Notes: generated by a model not told the origin, from the letters alone. 64,000 nucleotides of DNA from Caproicibacterium argilliputei (GCF_029211325.2 NZ_CP135996.1:2790001-2854000); one strand, 5' to 3'; positions 18,678 through 28,276 are shown, counted from the first letter of the stretch. Made by a program: numbers and translations.

Positions 18678-19706
18678 ATGGTTTGGCAGCGTTCCATTTT
18701 AAAAAGCAATGCAAAAGTTTCCCTGCGGGGGCAGTACGGCGTCAGTTTCGGCGTCAGCATCCTGCGCTCCCTCATTTCCGGCGCGGCATCGTTTCTGCTT
18801 CTGCTGATTCTGATGCTGCTTGCACCGTCCGCTCTGAATGAATGCCTGCAGGCCTTGTTTTACGCCGCACAAGACCGCAGCACGCTTCTGACGCAATCCC
18901 TGCTTGTCCCGCTCAGCCGCCTGCTTCTGCTGACAGTCGCCGCGGCAGTCTGCACGCTTTTCTTAAAAAGCGCCGTTACGGTTGGCTCTGCCCGGTTTTT
19001 CCTGCACAAGCGCTTCGGCGACACCCACGTTTCGACGCTCTTTACCGGCTTTCAGCAGCGCTGGGTACACACCGTCGGCGTGCTCTTTGTAACCGGCTTG
19101 ATTGCCGGCATCTGGGAAGTGCTTGGCAACGCCATTTCCCGCAGCCTGCAAAGGCAGCAGGTGCCTGCGCTTGATATCGTCGCCTCCATCATTGCGATTG
19201 CGGGTCTTGTGGCAACCATTTACTTTGAAATCCGCTATTCCTATGTTGATTTTCTCTTGGCAGATAACCCGAATCTCGGCAACGGCCGCGCCCGCACAAT
19301 CAGCAATCTGCTGACACAGGGAGAAAAAGGCCGCGTGTTCCTGTTTTACCTCTCCTTCATCGGCTGGTACCTTCTGGCGGCTCTCGCAAGCGTAATCATT
19401 CTTACCTGCACAATAATGCACGCGCTGTATGGCAGTCTGTCGGGGATGATGGACCCTTACACTTCCTATATGCCTTATCTGCAGATTCTTTCCTCCTTAG
19501 CAAGTGTGCTTCCGGCGCTGCTGTTCTGCGTGCTTTTGGAGTGGGTGCTGTTCAGCCTGATTTTGCCTTATGTGCAGAGTGCCCGCGCGGAGCTTTATAT
19601 CTTTGTGCGCGACCGCGCACTGAACGCGGGGCTGCTGAACCCCGCCGAGTTGAACCTGCCGGTGCCCGCGCCGCAGGCACCGCCGCAGCAGCCGCCTGTC
19701 TGCTGA
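18678..19706 (+). CDS. DUF975-like polytopic membrane protein
   Basis: 342 residues with about six hydrophobic helices and a proline-rich C-terminal tail (VPAPQAPPQQPPVC). Repeated short patterns around helix ends, such as VGSARFFLHKRFGD and EIRYSYVDFLLADNPN, fit the DUF975 family, whose function is unknown. ATG at 18678 follows GAAGGAGAG; the nine upstream in-frame codons are discarded for that reason. The glycosyltransferase starts 45 bases after its stop and may be cotranscribed. Confidence 0.7.
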   Translation: MVWQRSILKSNAKVSLRGQYGVSFGVSILRSLISGAASFLLLLILMLLAPSALNECLQALFYAAQDRSTLLTQSLLVPLSRLLLLTVAAAVCTLFLKSAVTVGSARFFLHKRFGDTHVSTLFTGFQQRWVHTVGVLFVTGLIAGIWEVLGNAISRSLQRQQVPALDIVASIIAIAGLVATIYFEIRYSYVDFLLADNPNLGNGRARTISNLLTQGEKGRVFLFYLSFIGWYLLAALASVIILTCTIMHALYGSLSGMMDPYTSYMPYLQILSSLASVLPALLFCVLLEWVLFSLILPYVQSARAELYIFVRDRALNAGLLNPAELNLPVPAPQAPPQQPPVC

Positions 19707-19751
19707 AAAGCGGCTAAAGACCAGGATGAACGCAATCTAGGAGGCAGAAAC

Positions 19752-20942
19752 TTGAAACTGCTGTATCTGACTTTTCAGGAAGACGACGTTTTATACGCCG
19801 GTGTTGTTAAAAAAATCAAGGGGCAGGCTGCCGCGTTTTCCAAGCTCGGCTTCAGCGTCACTTACTCTTTGTGGCAGAAAAACAACTTCCGCTTTTACGG
19901 TCATGCAGAAAAAACGATTCCCATCAGCGCCGAGCACGGGCTGATGGCTCGCTTTTATGAGATTGCCGCAGAGCACCTGCTGCAAAATCCCTACCATATT
20001 CTCTATGTTCGGCTGGATCGGATTGACTTCGGCGTTCTCAAGCTGCTGCGCACCGCACGGGCCGTTGGCGTGCAGAAAATCATTCTGGAAATCCCCAACT
20101 ACCCGTATCTAGACACCTACCGAAACTCCTACCGTTTTGTAGAGAATAAAATACAGCGGGCGGTTTCGGCGGTAAAGGTCAACCTCGGCGCACTGCAAGA
20201 CCAGCTTGCCGGTCCGCAGCTGAAATCCCTGTGCGACGCCGTCATTCTGTTTGGGGACAGTGCCGAAACCTTTTACGGTGTCAAAGCGATGAACGCCACC
20301 AACGGGATTGACTGCGATGCCCTGTCGGCGGTTCCGTGGCCAAAAAGCGACCGCACCATCCGGATGATCGGTGTTGCCGGTACGCTGTGGTGGCAGGCTT
20401 ACGACCGCGTTCTGCAGGGAATGCACAACTACTACGCACAAAACGCCCAACCGGTATTTGACTTCCGCTTTACGCTGGTGGGTGGAGATGCCAAAGAAAT
20501 GCCGGAGTTTCACCAAACCGTCAAAACCCTCGGGCTGTCCGACCGCGTGGAAACCCCCGGCTTCCAAACCGGAAAAGCGCTGCAAGCTTCCTATGACCGC
20601 GCAGATGTCGGCATTTCCACACTCGGCTGTTACCGCCGCGGCATTACGCGCTGTTCCTCGCTGAAAGCGCGTGAGTACGCCGCAGTTGGTCTGCCTTTCC
20701 TGTACGCATATGACGACGACTCTCTGCCCGGCGACGCCGCCTGGGCGCTCCGTGTGCCCAATGATAACACGCCGGTCAGCATGGAGCAGCTTGCGCGGTT
20801 CGTGCAGGCCTGCCGTGATGATCCGCGCACCGTCATCGAGGAACGGAATTTCGCAGAGGAAACCTACGACTGGGTCGCCATTCTGCACCGCTTCCTGGAA
20901 TTTTCGGGGTTTGAATTTCCGCCGCTTTCCAGTCAGGTTTAA
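19752..20942 (+). CDS. Glycosyltransferase-like protein (GT-B fold, GT4-like)
   Basis: 396 residues. The N-terminal half opens MKLLYLTFQEDDVLYAGVVK, a glycosyltransferase 4-type beginning, and lacks membrane helices. The C-terminal half has the GT-B nucleotide-sugar domain (RTIRMIGVAGTLWWQAYDR, FRFTLVGGDAKEMPEF, ISTLGCYRRGI, SLKAREYAAVGLPFLYA), where the KAREYAAVGLP segment matches the family's EYMA-type donor-binding motif. TTG at 19752 follows AGGAGGC. Donor and acceptor are unknown; cell-surface polysaccharide synthesis is a guess. A terminator follows at 20963-20997. Confidence 0.75.
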   Translation: MKLLYLTFQEDDVLYAGVVKKIKGQAAAFSKLGFSVTYSLWQKNNFRFYGHAEKTIPISAEHGLMARFYEIAAEHLLQNPYHILYVRLDRIDFGVLKLLRTARAVGVQKIILEIPNYPYLDTYRNSYRFVENKIQRAVSAVKVNLGALQDQLAGPQLKSLCDAVILFGDSAETFYGVKAMNATNGIDCDALSAVPWPKSDRTIRMIGVAGTLWWQAYDRVLQGMHNYYAQNAQPVFDFRFTLVGGDAKEMPEFHQTVKTLGLSDRVETPGFQTGKALQASYDRADVGISTLGCYRRGITRCSSLKAREYAAVGLPFLYAYDDDSLPGDAAWALRVPNDNTPVSMEQLARFVQACRDDPRTVIEERNFAEETYDWVAILHRFLEFSGFEFPPLSSQV

Positions 20943-20962
20943 ATCCTCCTGAAAATAGACAC

Positions 20963-20997
20963 AAAAGACGACCGCCGCACAGGCAGTCGTCTTTTTT
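20963..20997 (+). terminator. Terminator of the glycosyltransferase gene
   Basis: AAAAGACGAC/GTCGTCTTTT stem followed by TTT. Confidence 0.8.
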
Positions 20998-21086
20998 CTG
21001 GCTTTCTGCGTCCAAATCCGCTATAATAGAACACAGAATGACACACGGCGCCGCAAAAAGCCGGCACCGGGACTCGGAGGTTCGCT

Positions 21087-21773
21087 ATGAGAAGAAACAG
21101 ACCCCTGCGGCTGGGACGCACCGCAGAACTGCTGCTGCTTACAGTCGCGGCAACGGCGGTGGCTGTGTCTGTCATTTTTATGACGGTCGGCCGCGCCAAA
21201 CGCACCGGCGGAGAGGCGCAGGTCACCAGCACCATTGTCAAGGAACGCATCCTGCACATCAATGAGCTTTCCACGGTCAAATATATGTACACCAATGTCG
21301 GAAAATTTTCGCAGTCCAATGATTTTTACGGCTACGAGATTCCGTTTACCACCAAAAGTTTTTTGATTACCTATGACGGTACCATCAAGGCCGGCGTGGA
21401 TCTGCAGAATGCCGACGTTTCTGTCACCGACAGCACCGTCACACTGACCCTGCCGCCCGCAAAGGTGCTTTCACACGAGATTGACGAAAGCTCTATCCAG
21501 GTCTACGATGAAACCAAAAATATCTTTAACCCCATCAGTGTCAAGGACTACACCGACTTCGCCGCCAAAGAAAAAACAAAAATGGAGCAGAAAGCGATCA
21601 GCCACGGGCTGCTCAAAGAGGCTGCCGAGAAAGCAGAAACAAACCTTTCCGAACTGTTGACTTCTGTGGTGGGCAGTCGGAAGGTGGTTCTCCGCGAGCA
21701 GGCAGTATCCTCTGCGGCAGGCACTTCCTCCGCAGGGGAATCTTCCGCGCAGGCAGACAGCAGCGGCTCTTGA
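21087..21773 (+). CDS. DUF4230 membrane-anchored protein
   Basis: 228 residues: a short basic start, one helix at about residues 13-32, then an extracytoplasmic domain typical of DUF4230 (ELSTVKYMYTNVGKF, GYEIPFTTKSFLITYDGTI, AGVDLQNADVSV) and a serine/alanine-rich C-terminal tail. ATG at 21087 follows GGAGGTTCGCT. A TATAAT at 21021-21026 could be the -10 of its promoter. Function of the family is unknown. It converges with the thioesterase gene across a hairpin at 21786-21828. Confidence 0.8.
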   Translation: MRRNRPLRLGRTAELLLLTVAATAVAVSVIFMTVGRAKRTGGEAQVTSTIVKERILHINELSTVKYMYTNVGKFSQSNDFYGYEIPFTTKSFLITYDGTIKAGVDLQNADVSVTDSTVTLTLPPAKVLSHEIDESSIQVYDETKNIFNPISVKDYTDFAAKEKTKMEQKAISHGLLKEAAEKAETNLSELLTSVVGSRKVVLREQAVSSAAGTSSAGESSAQADSSGS

Positions 21774-21785
21774 GCCTCAAAAAGG

Positions 21786-21828
21786 CAAAAAAGGCAGCCG
21801 CCGCGTTTTCAAAACGCAGGCGGCCGCT
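21786..21828 (-). terminator. Terminator of the thioesterase gene (minus strand)
   Basis: GCCGCC..GCGTTTT/AAAACGC..GGCGGC long stem; read on the minus strand it is followed by TTTTTTGCCTTTTT. Confidence 0.7.
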
Positions 21829-21835
21829 TCCCGGT

Positions 21836-22216
21836 CTATTTTGCTTTTTTTGCGTCCGCTTTCTGCTGAAAGCGCTCACTGCCCACCGCAACACGCCTAT
21901 GCGTGCCGGTTGCGCACACGCCAGCCTCATCCTCAGCTCGCAGTGTAAATGTAAAACCGCGCCCCTCATGCGCTGTCAGCTGTGCGGTTACGGTCACATC
22001 CATCCCCAGCGGCGTAGGGGCGGTGTGCTCCACACTGATGGCACAGCCAACCGTGGTCTGCCCCTCCGGCAAAAGCCGCTGTGCCAGCTGCGCGGCCGCC
22101 TTTTCAAACCATGCGCACACCACCGGCGTGGCAAGCACCCGCAAGCTTCCGCTGCCGACGTTTACCGCCAGCATTTCCTCTGTTACTTCCTGTGTCAGAA
22201 CCACTGTCTCTGCCAT
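21836..22216 (-). CDS. Hot-dog thioesterase, FlK-like
   Basis: 126-residue hot-dog-fold protein similar to fluoroacetyl-CoA thioesterase FlK and its many relatives: GSGSLRVLATPVVCAWFEKA, TVGCAISVEHTAPTPLGMDV and GRGFTFTLRAEDEAG in that order. The FlK catalytic triad uses Thr, Glu and His; here T (ATP motif), E (WFEKA) and H (VEHTAP) are at equivalent places. ATG at 22216 follows GGGGGAA; an ATG five codons earlier (22231) lacks a ribosome site. Most relatives act on other acyl-CoAs, so fluoroacetate is not implied. Confidence 0.82.
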   Translation of the reverse strand: MAETVVLTQEVTEEMLAVNVGSGSLRVLATPVVCAWFEKAAAQLAQRLLPEGQTTVGCAISVEHTAPTPLGMDVTVTAQLTAHEGRGFTFTLRAEDEAGVCATGTHRRVAVGSERFQQKADAKKAK

Positions 22217-22332
22217 TTGCGATTCCCCCATAAAATGCTATGCTATTTGTAAAAGCAATTTGCTTTTATTGTACCAAAATTTCATGTGAAAGCCAAGGCG
22301 GCACTGTGCCGCCTTATGAAGGAGTCTTCCTG

Positions 22333-23058
22333 ATGCAGTACCCAAAAGCCGTTTTATTCGATTATGGCATGACATTATGCACCGAACCGCCCGCCGACAT
22401 TGAAAAAGGCTATGCCGCACTTCTGCAAAACGCAGCCTACAACCCACACCACGTTACCGCCGCACAGCTGACCGAAACCGCAGAGCAGGCAAAGCGCGAC
22501 CTCGGTTGGTTCGGGCCCGAGCAAAACGAAGTTCTGGAAACCTATTACCTTTCGTTTCTGCACTATCTGCTTGAACAGTTCGACATCACCCTGCGCGTCA
22601 GCACCCTGCGGGCAGAGCAGATTTACTGGGACGCCTGCTCCCCCGCCACGCCTGCTCCCTACATAAAGGATGTGCTCACCGCGCTGCAGGCGCAGCACAT
22701 TCCTTTCGGCGTGGTCAGCAACCTCTGCTTTACCGGCGCAACCCTGGAGCGCCGCCTGCACGCCTGCTTTCCGGATGACCCCTTTCGGTTCATCCTTGCC
22801 AGCAGCGAATACTGCTTCCGCAAGCCGAATACCCGCTTTTTCGCTCTCGCCCTGCATAAAATGGGCATAGCCCCTGCAGACACGTGGTTCTGCGGCGACA
22901 ATCCTGTCTGTGACATTGAGGGGGCTGCTGCTGCAGGGATGCATCCGCTCTGGTACCGCTGCCAAAATGACTTTGCGCAGTGCCGGCAGCCGGAGGCTCC
23001 CTGCACCAAGCTGTCTGACTGGCGCGGCTTTTTAGACCTGCTTGCGCAGAGCCACTGA
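22333..23058 (+). CDS. HAD-superfamily hydrolase
   Basis: 241 residues. Motif I FDYGMTLC near residue 9, cap domain of about 100 helical residues, motif II VVSNLCF, motif III lysine in FRKPNTR, motif IV CGDNPVCDIEGA. In motif I the usual second aspartate (DxD) is glycine (DYG), so the usual acid/base residue is missing; this variant occurs in some HAD proteins and affects the expected activity. ATG at 22333 follows AAGGAGTC. A perfect hairpin GGCGGCAC/GTGCCGCC sits directly upstream of the ribosome site (22292-22314). Substrate unknown. Confidence 0.85.
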   Translation: MQYPKAVLFDYGMTLCTEPPADIEKGYAALLQNAAYNPHHVTAAQLTETAEQAKRDLGWFGPEQNEVLETYYLSFLHYLLEQFDITLRVSTLRAEQIYWDACSPATPAPYIKDVLTALQAQHIPFGVVSNLCFTGATLERRLHACFPDDPFRFILASSEYCFRKPNTRFFALALHKMGIAPADTWFCGDNPVCDIEGAAAAGMHPLWYRCQNDFAQCRQPEAPCTKLSDWRGFLDLLAQSH

Positions 23059-23163
23059 AAATTTATGCAAAAATACAGTGCTTTGTCCATTCCTTTTTCA
23101 AAATAATATGGTAAAATGACAGTATCCATCATGCTATTTCGGTTGAAAGGAGCCTTTACAAAC

Positions 23164-23967
23164 ATGGAAAAACGAAAAACCTGCCCCAGCTGCGGCGCTT
23201 CCAATCCCGCCGACGCCGCTTACTGTGAGCAGTGCGGTATCCGCATGGAACCAGAAGCAGCAACCGCACAGACAGAACCCACAGAGCCTGCCGCCCAGGC
23301 TGTGCCGAATCCCGCAGCAGCCGACGGAAGCGCCCGCCCGACCGATGCGCCGCAGGAGCCGGCATCCGCAGGCACCGGCGAATCCGCTTCGCAGGCAGCC
23401 GCTGCCGATGAGCAGCCGCAGCCAAACGCCGCGCCCAACGGCCAGCAGCCGCCGTATCAGCCCGGTTACGGTTACGGCGCACCGCAGCCAAACGCCGCGC
23501 CCGACAGCCAGCAGCCGCCGTACCAGCCCGGTTATGGTTACGGCGCACCGCAGCCAAACGGTCAGCACCCGCCCTACCAGCCCGGCTTTGGTTACGGCAC
23601 ACCCGGCGCTCAGCCGCCGTATGGATACGGCGGCTTCCCACGCCCGTCCCGCCCGCAGTTCCCGTTTGGGCAAATTGACCGTATTTTCGGGCACTTTGAC
23701 GGCCGCTTCGTCCCCGGCAGCCTGACCCCTGTGCGCAGCCGTTCTGTGGCGGCAATTCTATGCCTGCTGCTCGGCCCGTTCGGTCTTCACAAATTTTACA
23801 CCGGTCAGTGGGGTTGGGGCGTGGTGTACCTGTTCCTGCTTATCACCCTTGGCTGGACCGGCTGGATCTGGGGCATTGCCTATGCGGTTTCCCTGACAGA
23901 GGCAATCCTGCTGTTTACCATGAGCAACGACGACTTTCAGAATAAATATCACGTGCGCGCCTCATAA
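23164..23967 (+). CDS. Zinc-ribbon / Pro-Gln-Tyr repeat / TM2-domain protein
   Basis: 267 residues. N-terminal zinc ribbon CPSCGASNPADAAYCEQCG; residues about 25-85 are Ala/Pro/Glu-rich; about 85-165 holds near-perfect tandem repeats around QPPYQPGYGYGAPQPN; the C-terminal 75 residues form a TM2 domain (LCLLLGPFGLHKFYTGQWGWG and a second helix ending in EAILLF). ATG at 23164 follows AAAGGAGCC. TM2 proteins are common in Firmicutes and have no established function. The repeat copy number may vary between strains. The gene ends at a terminator (23974-24012). Confidence 0.85.
   Translation: MEKRKTCPSCGASNPADAAYCEQCGIRMEPEAATAQTEPTEPAAQAVPNPAAADGSARPTDAPQEPASAGTGESASQAAAADEQPQPNAAPNGQQPPYQPGYGYGAPQPNAAPDSQQPPYQPGYGYGAPQPNGQHPPYQPGFGYGTPGAQPPYGYGGFPRPSRPQFPFGQIDRIFGHFDGRFVPGSLTPVRSRSVAAILCLLLGPFGLHKFYTGQWGWGVVYLFLLITLGWTGWIWGIAYAVSLTEAILLFTMSNDDFQNKYHVRAS
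23432..23600 (+). repeat. Coding tandem repeat in the TM2 protein gene
   Basis: Two near-identical 66-base units (encoding a 22-residue Pro/Gln/Tyr/Gly-rich unit) followed by a shortened third and a degraded fourth copy, in frame. Confidence 0.75.
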
Positions 23968-23973
23968 GGGCGC

Positions 23974-24012
23974 AGCCCCGCAGCCGGTTCCCCTTTGCCT
24001 GCGGGGCTTTTC
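23974..24012 (+). terminator. Terminator of the TM2 gene
   Basis: AGCCCCGCAG/CTGCGGGGCT stem followed by TTTTCC. Confidence 0.7.
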
Positions 24013-24057
24013 CGCAGGCAGAATCCGGATTTTCTTTGTTCCGCTATCGCTTCCGCC

Positions 24058-24086
24058 TTGCGTTTCCCGTGCGGGAATGGTATACT
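24058..24086 (+). promoter_or_regulatory. Promoter of ychF
   Basis: TTGCGT at 24058-24063, 17-base spacer, TATACT at 24081-24086. Confidence 0.6.
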
Positions 24087-24171
24087 CTTAGATAGATTAA
24101 GACACTTGAAACAGAGCCGTCTGCAAGGGGCTTCCCGCGGCTCGTTTGTCGGAAAAGAAGGAAAAGACTGC

Positions 24172-25266
24172 ATGAAACTTGGCATCGTGGGGCTGCCGAA
24201 TGTCGGCAAAAGCACCCTTTTTAACGCAATCACCAACGCAGGCGCACAGAGCGCCAACTACCCGTTCTGCACCATCGAACCCAATGTGGGTGTCGTGGCT
24301 GTGCCGGACAAGCGCCTGGACAAGCTGGCGGAAATGTACCATCCGCAGAAGTACACCCCGGCAACCATTGAATTTGTGGATATCGCAGGTCTGGTAAAAG
24401 GCGCCAGCAAGGGCGAGGGTCTGGGAAACAAATTCCTCGCGAATATTCGTGAGGTAGACGCCATCATCCACGTGGTACGTTGCTTTGTAAACGACGACAT
24501 CGTGCACGTTGAGGGCAGCATTGACCCGGCACGCGACATCGACACCATCAATGTGGAGCTGATTCTTTCCGACCTGGAGGTTTTAGACCGCCGCATTGAC
24601 AAAACCAAAAAGATGATAAAGGCGGACAAATCCTATCAGGAGGAGCTGGACTTTTTCCTGCGCGTGAAAGAAGCGCTTGACAACGGCAAGCCTGCCCGCA
24701 GCGTGGAATGCACCGAAGACGAAGCGGCGCTGCTCGCAACGGTAAACCTGCTGACCAACAAGCCCATCCTTTATGCCGCCAACATGAGCGAAGAAGACTT
24801 TAAAAACGGGATTCAAGGCAACGAATACCTGAAAGTCGTCGAGGACATTGCCCGGCAGGAGCACGCGGGCGTTCTGCCCATTTGCGCGGAAATCGAAGCG
24901 GAAATCTCCAACCTGGAGCCGGAGGAAAAGGAAATTTTCCTCGCCGATATGGGCTTGACCGAGTCCGGACTGGACCGCCTGATTCAGGCTTCCTACTCGC
25001 TGCTGGGGCTCATTAGCTACCTGACCGCCGGAGAGCCGGAGGTGCGCGCCTGGACCATCACAAAGGGCACCAAGGCGCCCCAGGCCGCCGGCAAGATTCA
25101 CTCTGACTTCGAGCGCGGCTTCATCCGCGCGGAAGTGGTCGCTTTTAACGATTTAGTGTCCAGCGGCAGCATGAACGCTGCCCGTGAAAAGGGTCTGGTT
25201 CGCAGCGAGGGCAAGGACTATGTCATGCAGGACGGTGACGTGGTTCTGTTCCGCTTTAACGTGTAA
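24172..25266 (+). CDS. ychF: Redox-responsive ATPase/GTPase YchF (Obg family)
   Basis: 364 residues. Starts [20 protein letters not shown], with P-loop GLPNVGKST; switch [18 protein letters not shown]; nucleotide-base motif NMSE at about 205 replaces NKxD, which explains the ATP preference of YchF. Helical insert and the C-terminal TGS-like domain ([20 protein letters not shown], ending VVLFRFNV) are complete. Length is that of the family. ATG at 24172 follows AAGAAGGAAAAG. It has its own promoter and stands alone, transcribed toward the rubrerythrin gene. Confidence 0.96.
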   Translation: MKLGIVGLPNVGKSTLFNAITNAGAQSANYPFCTIEPNVGVVAVPDKRLDKLAEMYHPQKYTPATIEFVDIAGLVKGASKGEGLGNKFLANIREVDAIIHVVRCFVNDDIVHVEGSIDPARDIDTINVELILSDLEVLDRRIDKTKKMIKADKSYQEELDFFLRVKEALDNGKPARSVECTEDEAALLATVNLLTNKPILYAANMSEEDFKNGIQGNEYLKVVEDIARQEHAGVLPICAEIEAEISNLEPEEKEIFLADMGLTESGLDRLIQASYSLLGLISYLTAGEPEVRAWTITKGTKAPQAAGKIHSDFERGFIRAEVVAFNDLVSSGSMNAAREKGLVRSEGKDYVMQDGDVVLFRFNV

Positions 25267-25344
25267 CAAAACTTTGTCCATTTTGCGGGGATAATTTTTA
25301 CACCTCCGCTTAAGATAAAATGGAGCATAAAGGAGGATATCGTC

Positions 25345-25884
25345 ATGGAACTCAAAGGCAGTAAAACAGAAGCAAACCTTGCCGCGGCGTTCGCCGGCGA
25401 AAGTCAGGCACGCAACAAGTACACCTACTATGCCAGCAAGGCAAAAAAAGAAGGTTACGAACAGATTGCGGCGATTTTTGAAGAAACCGCAAACAACGAA
25501 AAAGAACACGCAAAACTCTGGTTCAAGCTTCTTCATGACAACAATATCCCAGATACCGTCACCAACCTGACGGACGCAGCCGCAGGCGAGCGGTACGAGT
25601 GGACCGAAATGTACAAGGAGTTTGCAGACACCGCAGAGGCAGAGGGCTTCACCGCCATTGCCGCCACCATGCGCATGATTGCCAGCGTGGAAAAATCCCA
25701 CGAAGAGCGCTACCGCAAATTGCTTGACAACCTGAAAGAAGACATTGTTTTCCGGTGCGAAGAAGAAACCGTCTGGGTGTGCCGCAACTGCGGTTACATC
25801 TATGTGGGTCGCGAGGCACCGAAGGTATGTCCCGCCTGCAAACATCCGCAGGCGTACTTCGAGCGCCGCGCGGAAAACTACTAA
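25345..25884 (+). CDS. rbr: Rubrerythrin
   Basis: Non-haem di-iron peroxidase protecting anaerobes from H2O2. 179 residues: ferritin-like four-helix domain with ligands in [38 protein letters not shown] and [12 protein letters not shown]-terminal rubredoxin domain with [10 protein letters not shown] and [11 protein letters not shown] supplying four cysteines. ATG at 25345 follows AAAGGAGGATA. Both metal centres are intact. A strong terminator follows at 25914-25956. Confidence 0.96.
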   Translation: MELKGSKTEANLAAAFAGESQARNKYTYYASKAKKEGYEQIAAIFEETANNEKEHAKLWFKLLHDNNIPDTVTNLTDAAAGERYEWTEMYKEFADTAEAEGFTAIAATMRMIASVEKSHEERYRKLLDNLKEDIVFRCEEETVWVCRNCGYIYVGREAPKVCPACKHPQAYFERRAENY

Positions 25885-25913
25885 TTGGCCTTTTTCTCCC
25901 CCTTTTTATAAGG

Positions 25914-25956
25914 AAAGACCGGCTGCTGAACTTTCTCAGCAGCCGGTCTTTTTTTG
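25914..25956. terminator. Bidirectional terminator after rubrerythrin
   Basis: AAAGACCGGCTGCTGA pairs with TCAGCAGCCGGTCTTT; T-run on plus strand. The C1 peptidase gene ends on the other side. Confidence 0.85.
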
Positions 25957-25988
25957 CATTTCTCTTTTTCTGCTCTGCCCGCAGGCGG

Positions 25989-28199
25989 TCAGCGGGTCAC
26001 CGTGCACGCAAATACACGATACGCTTGCCCGCCGATGGAAATATACACACCGGCGTTTCCAGGCTTCAGGCAGCGGTAGCTGTAGTAATAAGCCGTACGC
26101 CCGTCCGCCTGCCGCACACTGCCGTTAAAGCGGGTGGAAAGCACAGAACCATCGCCGACCGTATATACCGGCAGCGCGCTGCTGCTGTTGGGCACAATGC
26201 GGAACGCGTAAGTCTGCCCAACGCGCATATGTACATCCACGGTCGTATCGCTGGTAAACGGCGGTGTGGAAAGCGAAACCGTAAACAGCCGCTGTGCCAT
26301 CCCATTTACATTCGCATAAATGCCGGTTTCCTCGCCGCTGTGCCCGCAGCCGTAAACCTCCATCTGCATTTCGCCGGTAGAGGCATCCCACGGCTTCAGC
26401 ACGTGCAGCTGCGCAACTGCGCCGTTGCCGCAGACCATCTGCGGCTTTGTTTTGCTGGTAACCGTAAAGGTTCGCGCCGAGCCAAGCGGCAGCACCGTCT
26501 GTCCGGTGCGGCTGCTTTGGACTGCCGGCGCATTGGCAAAAACTTTAATGGCTGCGTTTCCGGTTGTACTGCCGCGCTCTGTCTGCAGGCGGTCATTACC
26601 CGCCTGGTCTTTCCAGCCGGCGTTCGCTTCCTTGTAGTAGCTTTGTCCTGCCGTGCAGCTAATCTCCACGCCGTAACCGTCCTCGGAGATGTTGGACTTG
26701 CCGGACTCCACCAACACGCCGTAAAGCGTCTGCCCGTCTTCCGGATAGCTAACCTGCTCCACCACAGAGAAAGTATCGCCTTTGTTAAGCAGGAGATTGC
26801 TCCCCAGTGGAACCGTGTAATACCCCGCATCGGAAAAGGTCTTTTTCAGCGACACCAGATGACCACCGCTCGCGGGATTCCCCTCTGTGGGGTTTACATA
26901 GATGTCAATCGTTGCAGTCGCGTTGGCGCGCGCTGCCTGTACGGAAACCGCCTGCAGCTGGGTGTCTTCCCGTGCTGTAAACACATTTGCAAACTGCACC
27001 GGTTCATCCGAACTCCATACGGAAGCGCCCAGACCGGCACCATCGTACTGGTAAATCTGCGAATAGGTGTGCGCGGTCTGTGTTCCCTTGTAAGCGGTAT
27101 TTTCCATTTCGAAGGAAGTTGGTTCGCTCAGGGAAAGGTCGTAATAGGACAGGTAGAAATAGCCGTCGCTGCCGACACCGCCCTCATCACTTTTGCCGGA
27201 AGTCCAGGTTGCGCTGCTGCCCCAGCTGTTTTTCACCAACCAGGCACCGTCACCCTGCGGCGTGCTGACAAAGTTCTCTTTGGCGTAATTATCATCCCAG
27301 CCAACCAGCGTTACCTCGTGGTTAGCGTAATACAGTTTTTTGTCATTGCAATAGTACCCGTTTGTATCTTCGCCGTAAAAACGATTCTGTTCCGCAGTGT
27401 CTTCCGGTGCGTGATACCCCACGCTCACCGCACCCTGCTGCATGATTGCCTGTTTCACCGCGGTGCGCGCCTCACTGCTGTAAGAAATGTCGCCGGGCAG
27501 GCCGTTGCGCTGCAGGTCATACACAACCGGCTCCGGCAGAAAAACCGCATTCTGCAGGTGCGAACGGGAAATGGTCTGCAGAGAAGAATCCGTCACAGCC
27601 TGCAGCTTTCCGGATGCGGTCGTTTTGTACGGCAAATCGGACTCGTCCGCCGCACCGTACCAGCGGGCCAATGTCGGCACAGAAATAGCACGAGAACCGC
27701 CGATATTAAACGTATCCGCAGTGGTAAAGGTGTCGGCGCCGGCATACTGGCTGACCGTGCCGCTGTTTTGACCATGAAACGCGAACCAGACCAGATGCTT
27801 TTCGGAAAGGTCAACCGCCTGCCCTGCGGCCGCAACGGAGGAAAAAGCAGTGCCCAAAGACTTCAGTGTGGTCAGAAGATTGCTTTCTGCAGAACCAAGC
27901 GCACCAAACGCCCAGCAGGTGCCATTGCTTTTCTGATCCTTAACCGGCGTTACCCGGTTTTCCGTGCGCAGGTCATAGCTTGCCGGCAGTGTGCTTTGTG
28001 CGCGCCGTAGCGCAGTCCGCGCTGTCGGCTCGTGGTCTTCTGCCATGGTCAGATAAGCGCCGTTCTGCTGCAGTTCGCCAACCTTAACAAGGTGCGAACT
28101 GCTGCTGACCGCCGTACCGGCCGCGCTGACCGGCACACTGACCGACAGCAATAGCGCCAGAACCGTACCGACCGCGATTCCCTTTTGAAAATGTTTCAT
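25989..28199 (-). CDS. Secreted papain-like (C1) peptidase with lectin-like and C-terminal repeat domains, copy A
   Basis: 736 residues. Signal peptide at about 1-26 (AVGTVLALLLSVSVPVSAAG). C1 catalytic domain: oxyanion glutamine and nucleophile in VKDQKSNGTCWAFG, histidine in YANHEVTLVGWDDNYA, asparagine in WLVKNSWG. The next region (about 370-560) matches the lectin-like domain found behind bacterial C1 peptidases (FANVFTAREDTQLQAVSVQA, AGYYTVPLG). The last 170 residues carry two beta-rich repeats (FTSDTTVDVHMRVGQTYAFR). No sortase or S-layer motif, so it is probably released. ATG at 28199 follows AAAGGGAAAATAAT. Paralogue of the next upstream gene (28365-30548). Confidence 0.9.
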   Translation of the reverse strand: MKHFQKGIAVGTVLALLLSVSVPVSAAGTAVSSSSHLVKVGELQQNGAYLTMAEDHEPTARTALRRAQSTLPASYDLRTENRVTPVKDQKSNGTCWAFGALGSAESNLLTTLKSLGTAFSSVAAAGQAVDLSEKHLVWFAFHGQNSGTVSQYAGADTFTTADTFNIGGSRAISVPTLARWYGAADESDLPYKTTASGKLQAVTDSSLQTISRSHLQNAVFLPEPVVYDLQRNGLPGDISYSSEARTAVKQAIMQQGAVSVGYHAPEDTAEQNRFYGEDTNGYYCNDKKLYYANHEVTLVGWDDNYAKENFVSTPQGDGAWLVKNSWGSSATWTSGKSDEGGVGSDGYFYLSYYDLSLSEPTSFEMENTAYKGTQTAHTYSQIYQYDGAGLGASVWSSDEPVQFANVFTAREDTQLQAVSVQAARANATATIDIYVNPTEGNPASGGHLVSLKKTFSDAGYYTVPLGSNLLLNKGDTFSVVEQVSYPEDGQTLYGVLVESGKSNISEDGYGVEISCTAGQSYYKEANAGWKDQAGNDRLQTERGSTTGNAAIKVFANAPAVQSSRTGQTVLPLGSARTFTVTSKTKPQMVCGNGAVAQLHVLKPWDASTGEMQMEVYGCGHSGEETGIYANVNGMAQRLFTVSLSTPPFTSDTTVDVHMRVGQTYAFRIVPNSSSALPVYTVGDGSVLSTRFNGSVRQADGRTAYYYSYRCLKPGNAGVYISIGGQAYRVFACTVTR

Positions 28200-28276
28200 A
28201 TTATTTTCCCTTTCGTGTTTCCGCGCCCGCCTGCCCGCGGTTTATTTTCTGGCAGCATGAACTCCTAATTCTTTCT

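Noticed and set aside
23225..23755. Long overlapping frames on both strands within the TM2 gene
   Set aside because: By-products of the GC-rich tandem repeat; the zinc-ribbon/TM2 frame explains the sequence.
25755..28010. 751-codon plus-strand frame opposite the C1 peptidase
   Set aside because: No ribosome site or domain; the minus frame has signal peptide and catalytic motifs. A similar shadow lies opposite infB (50793-52967).
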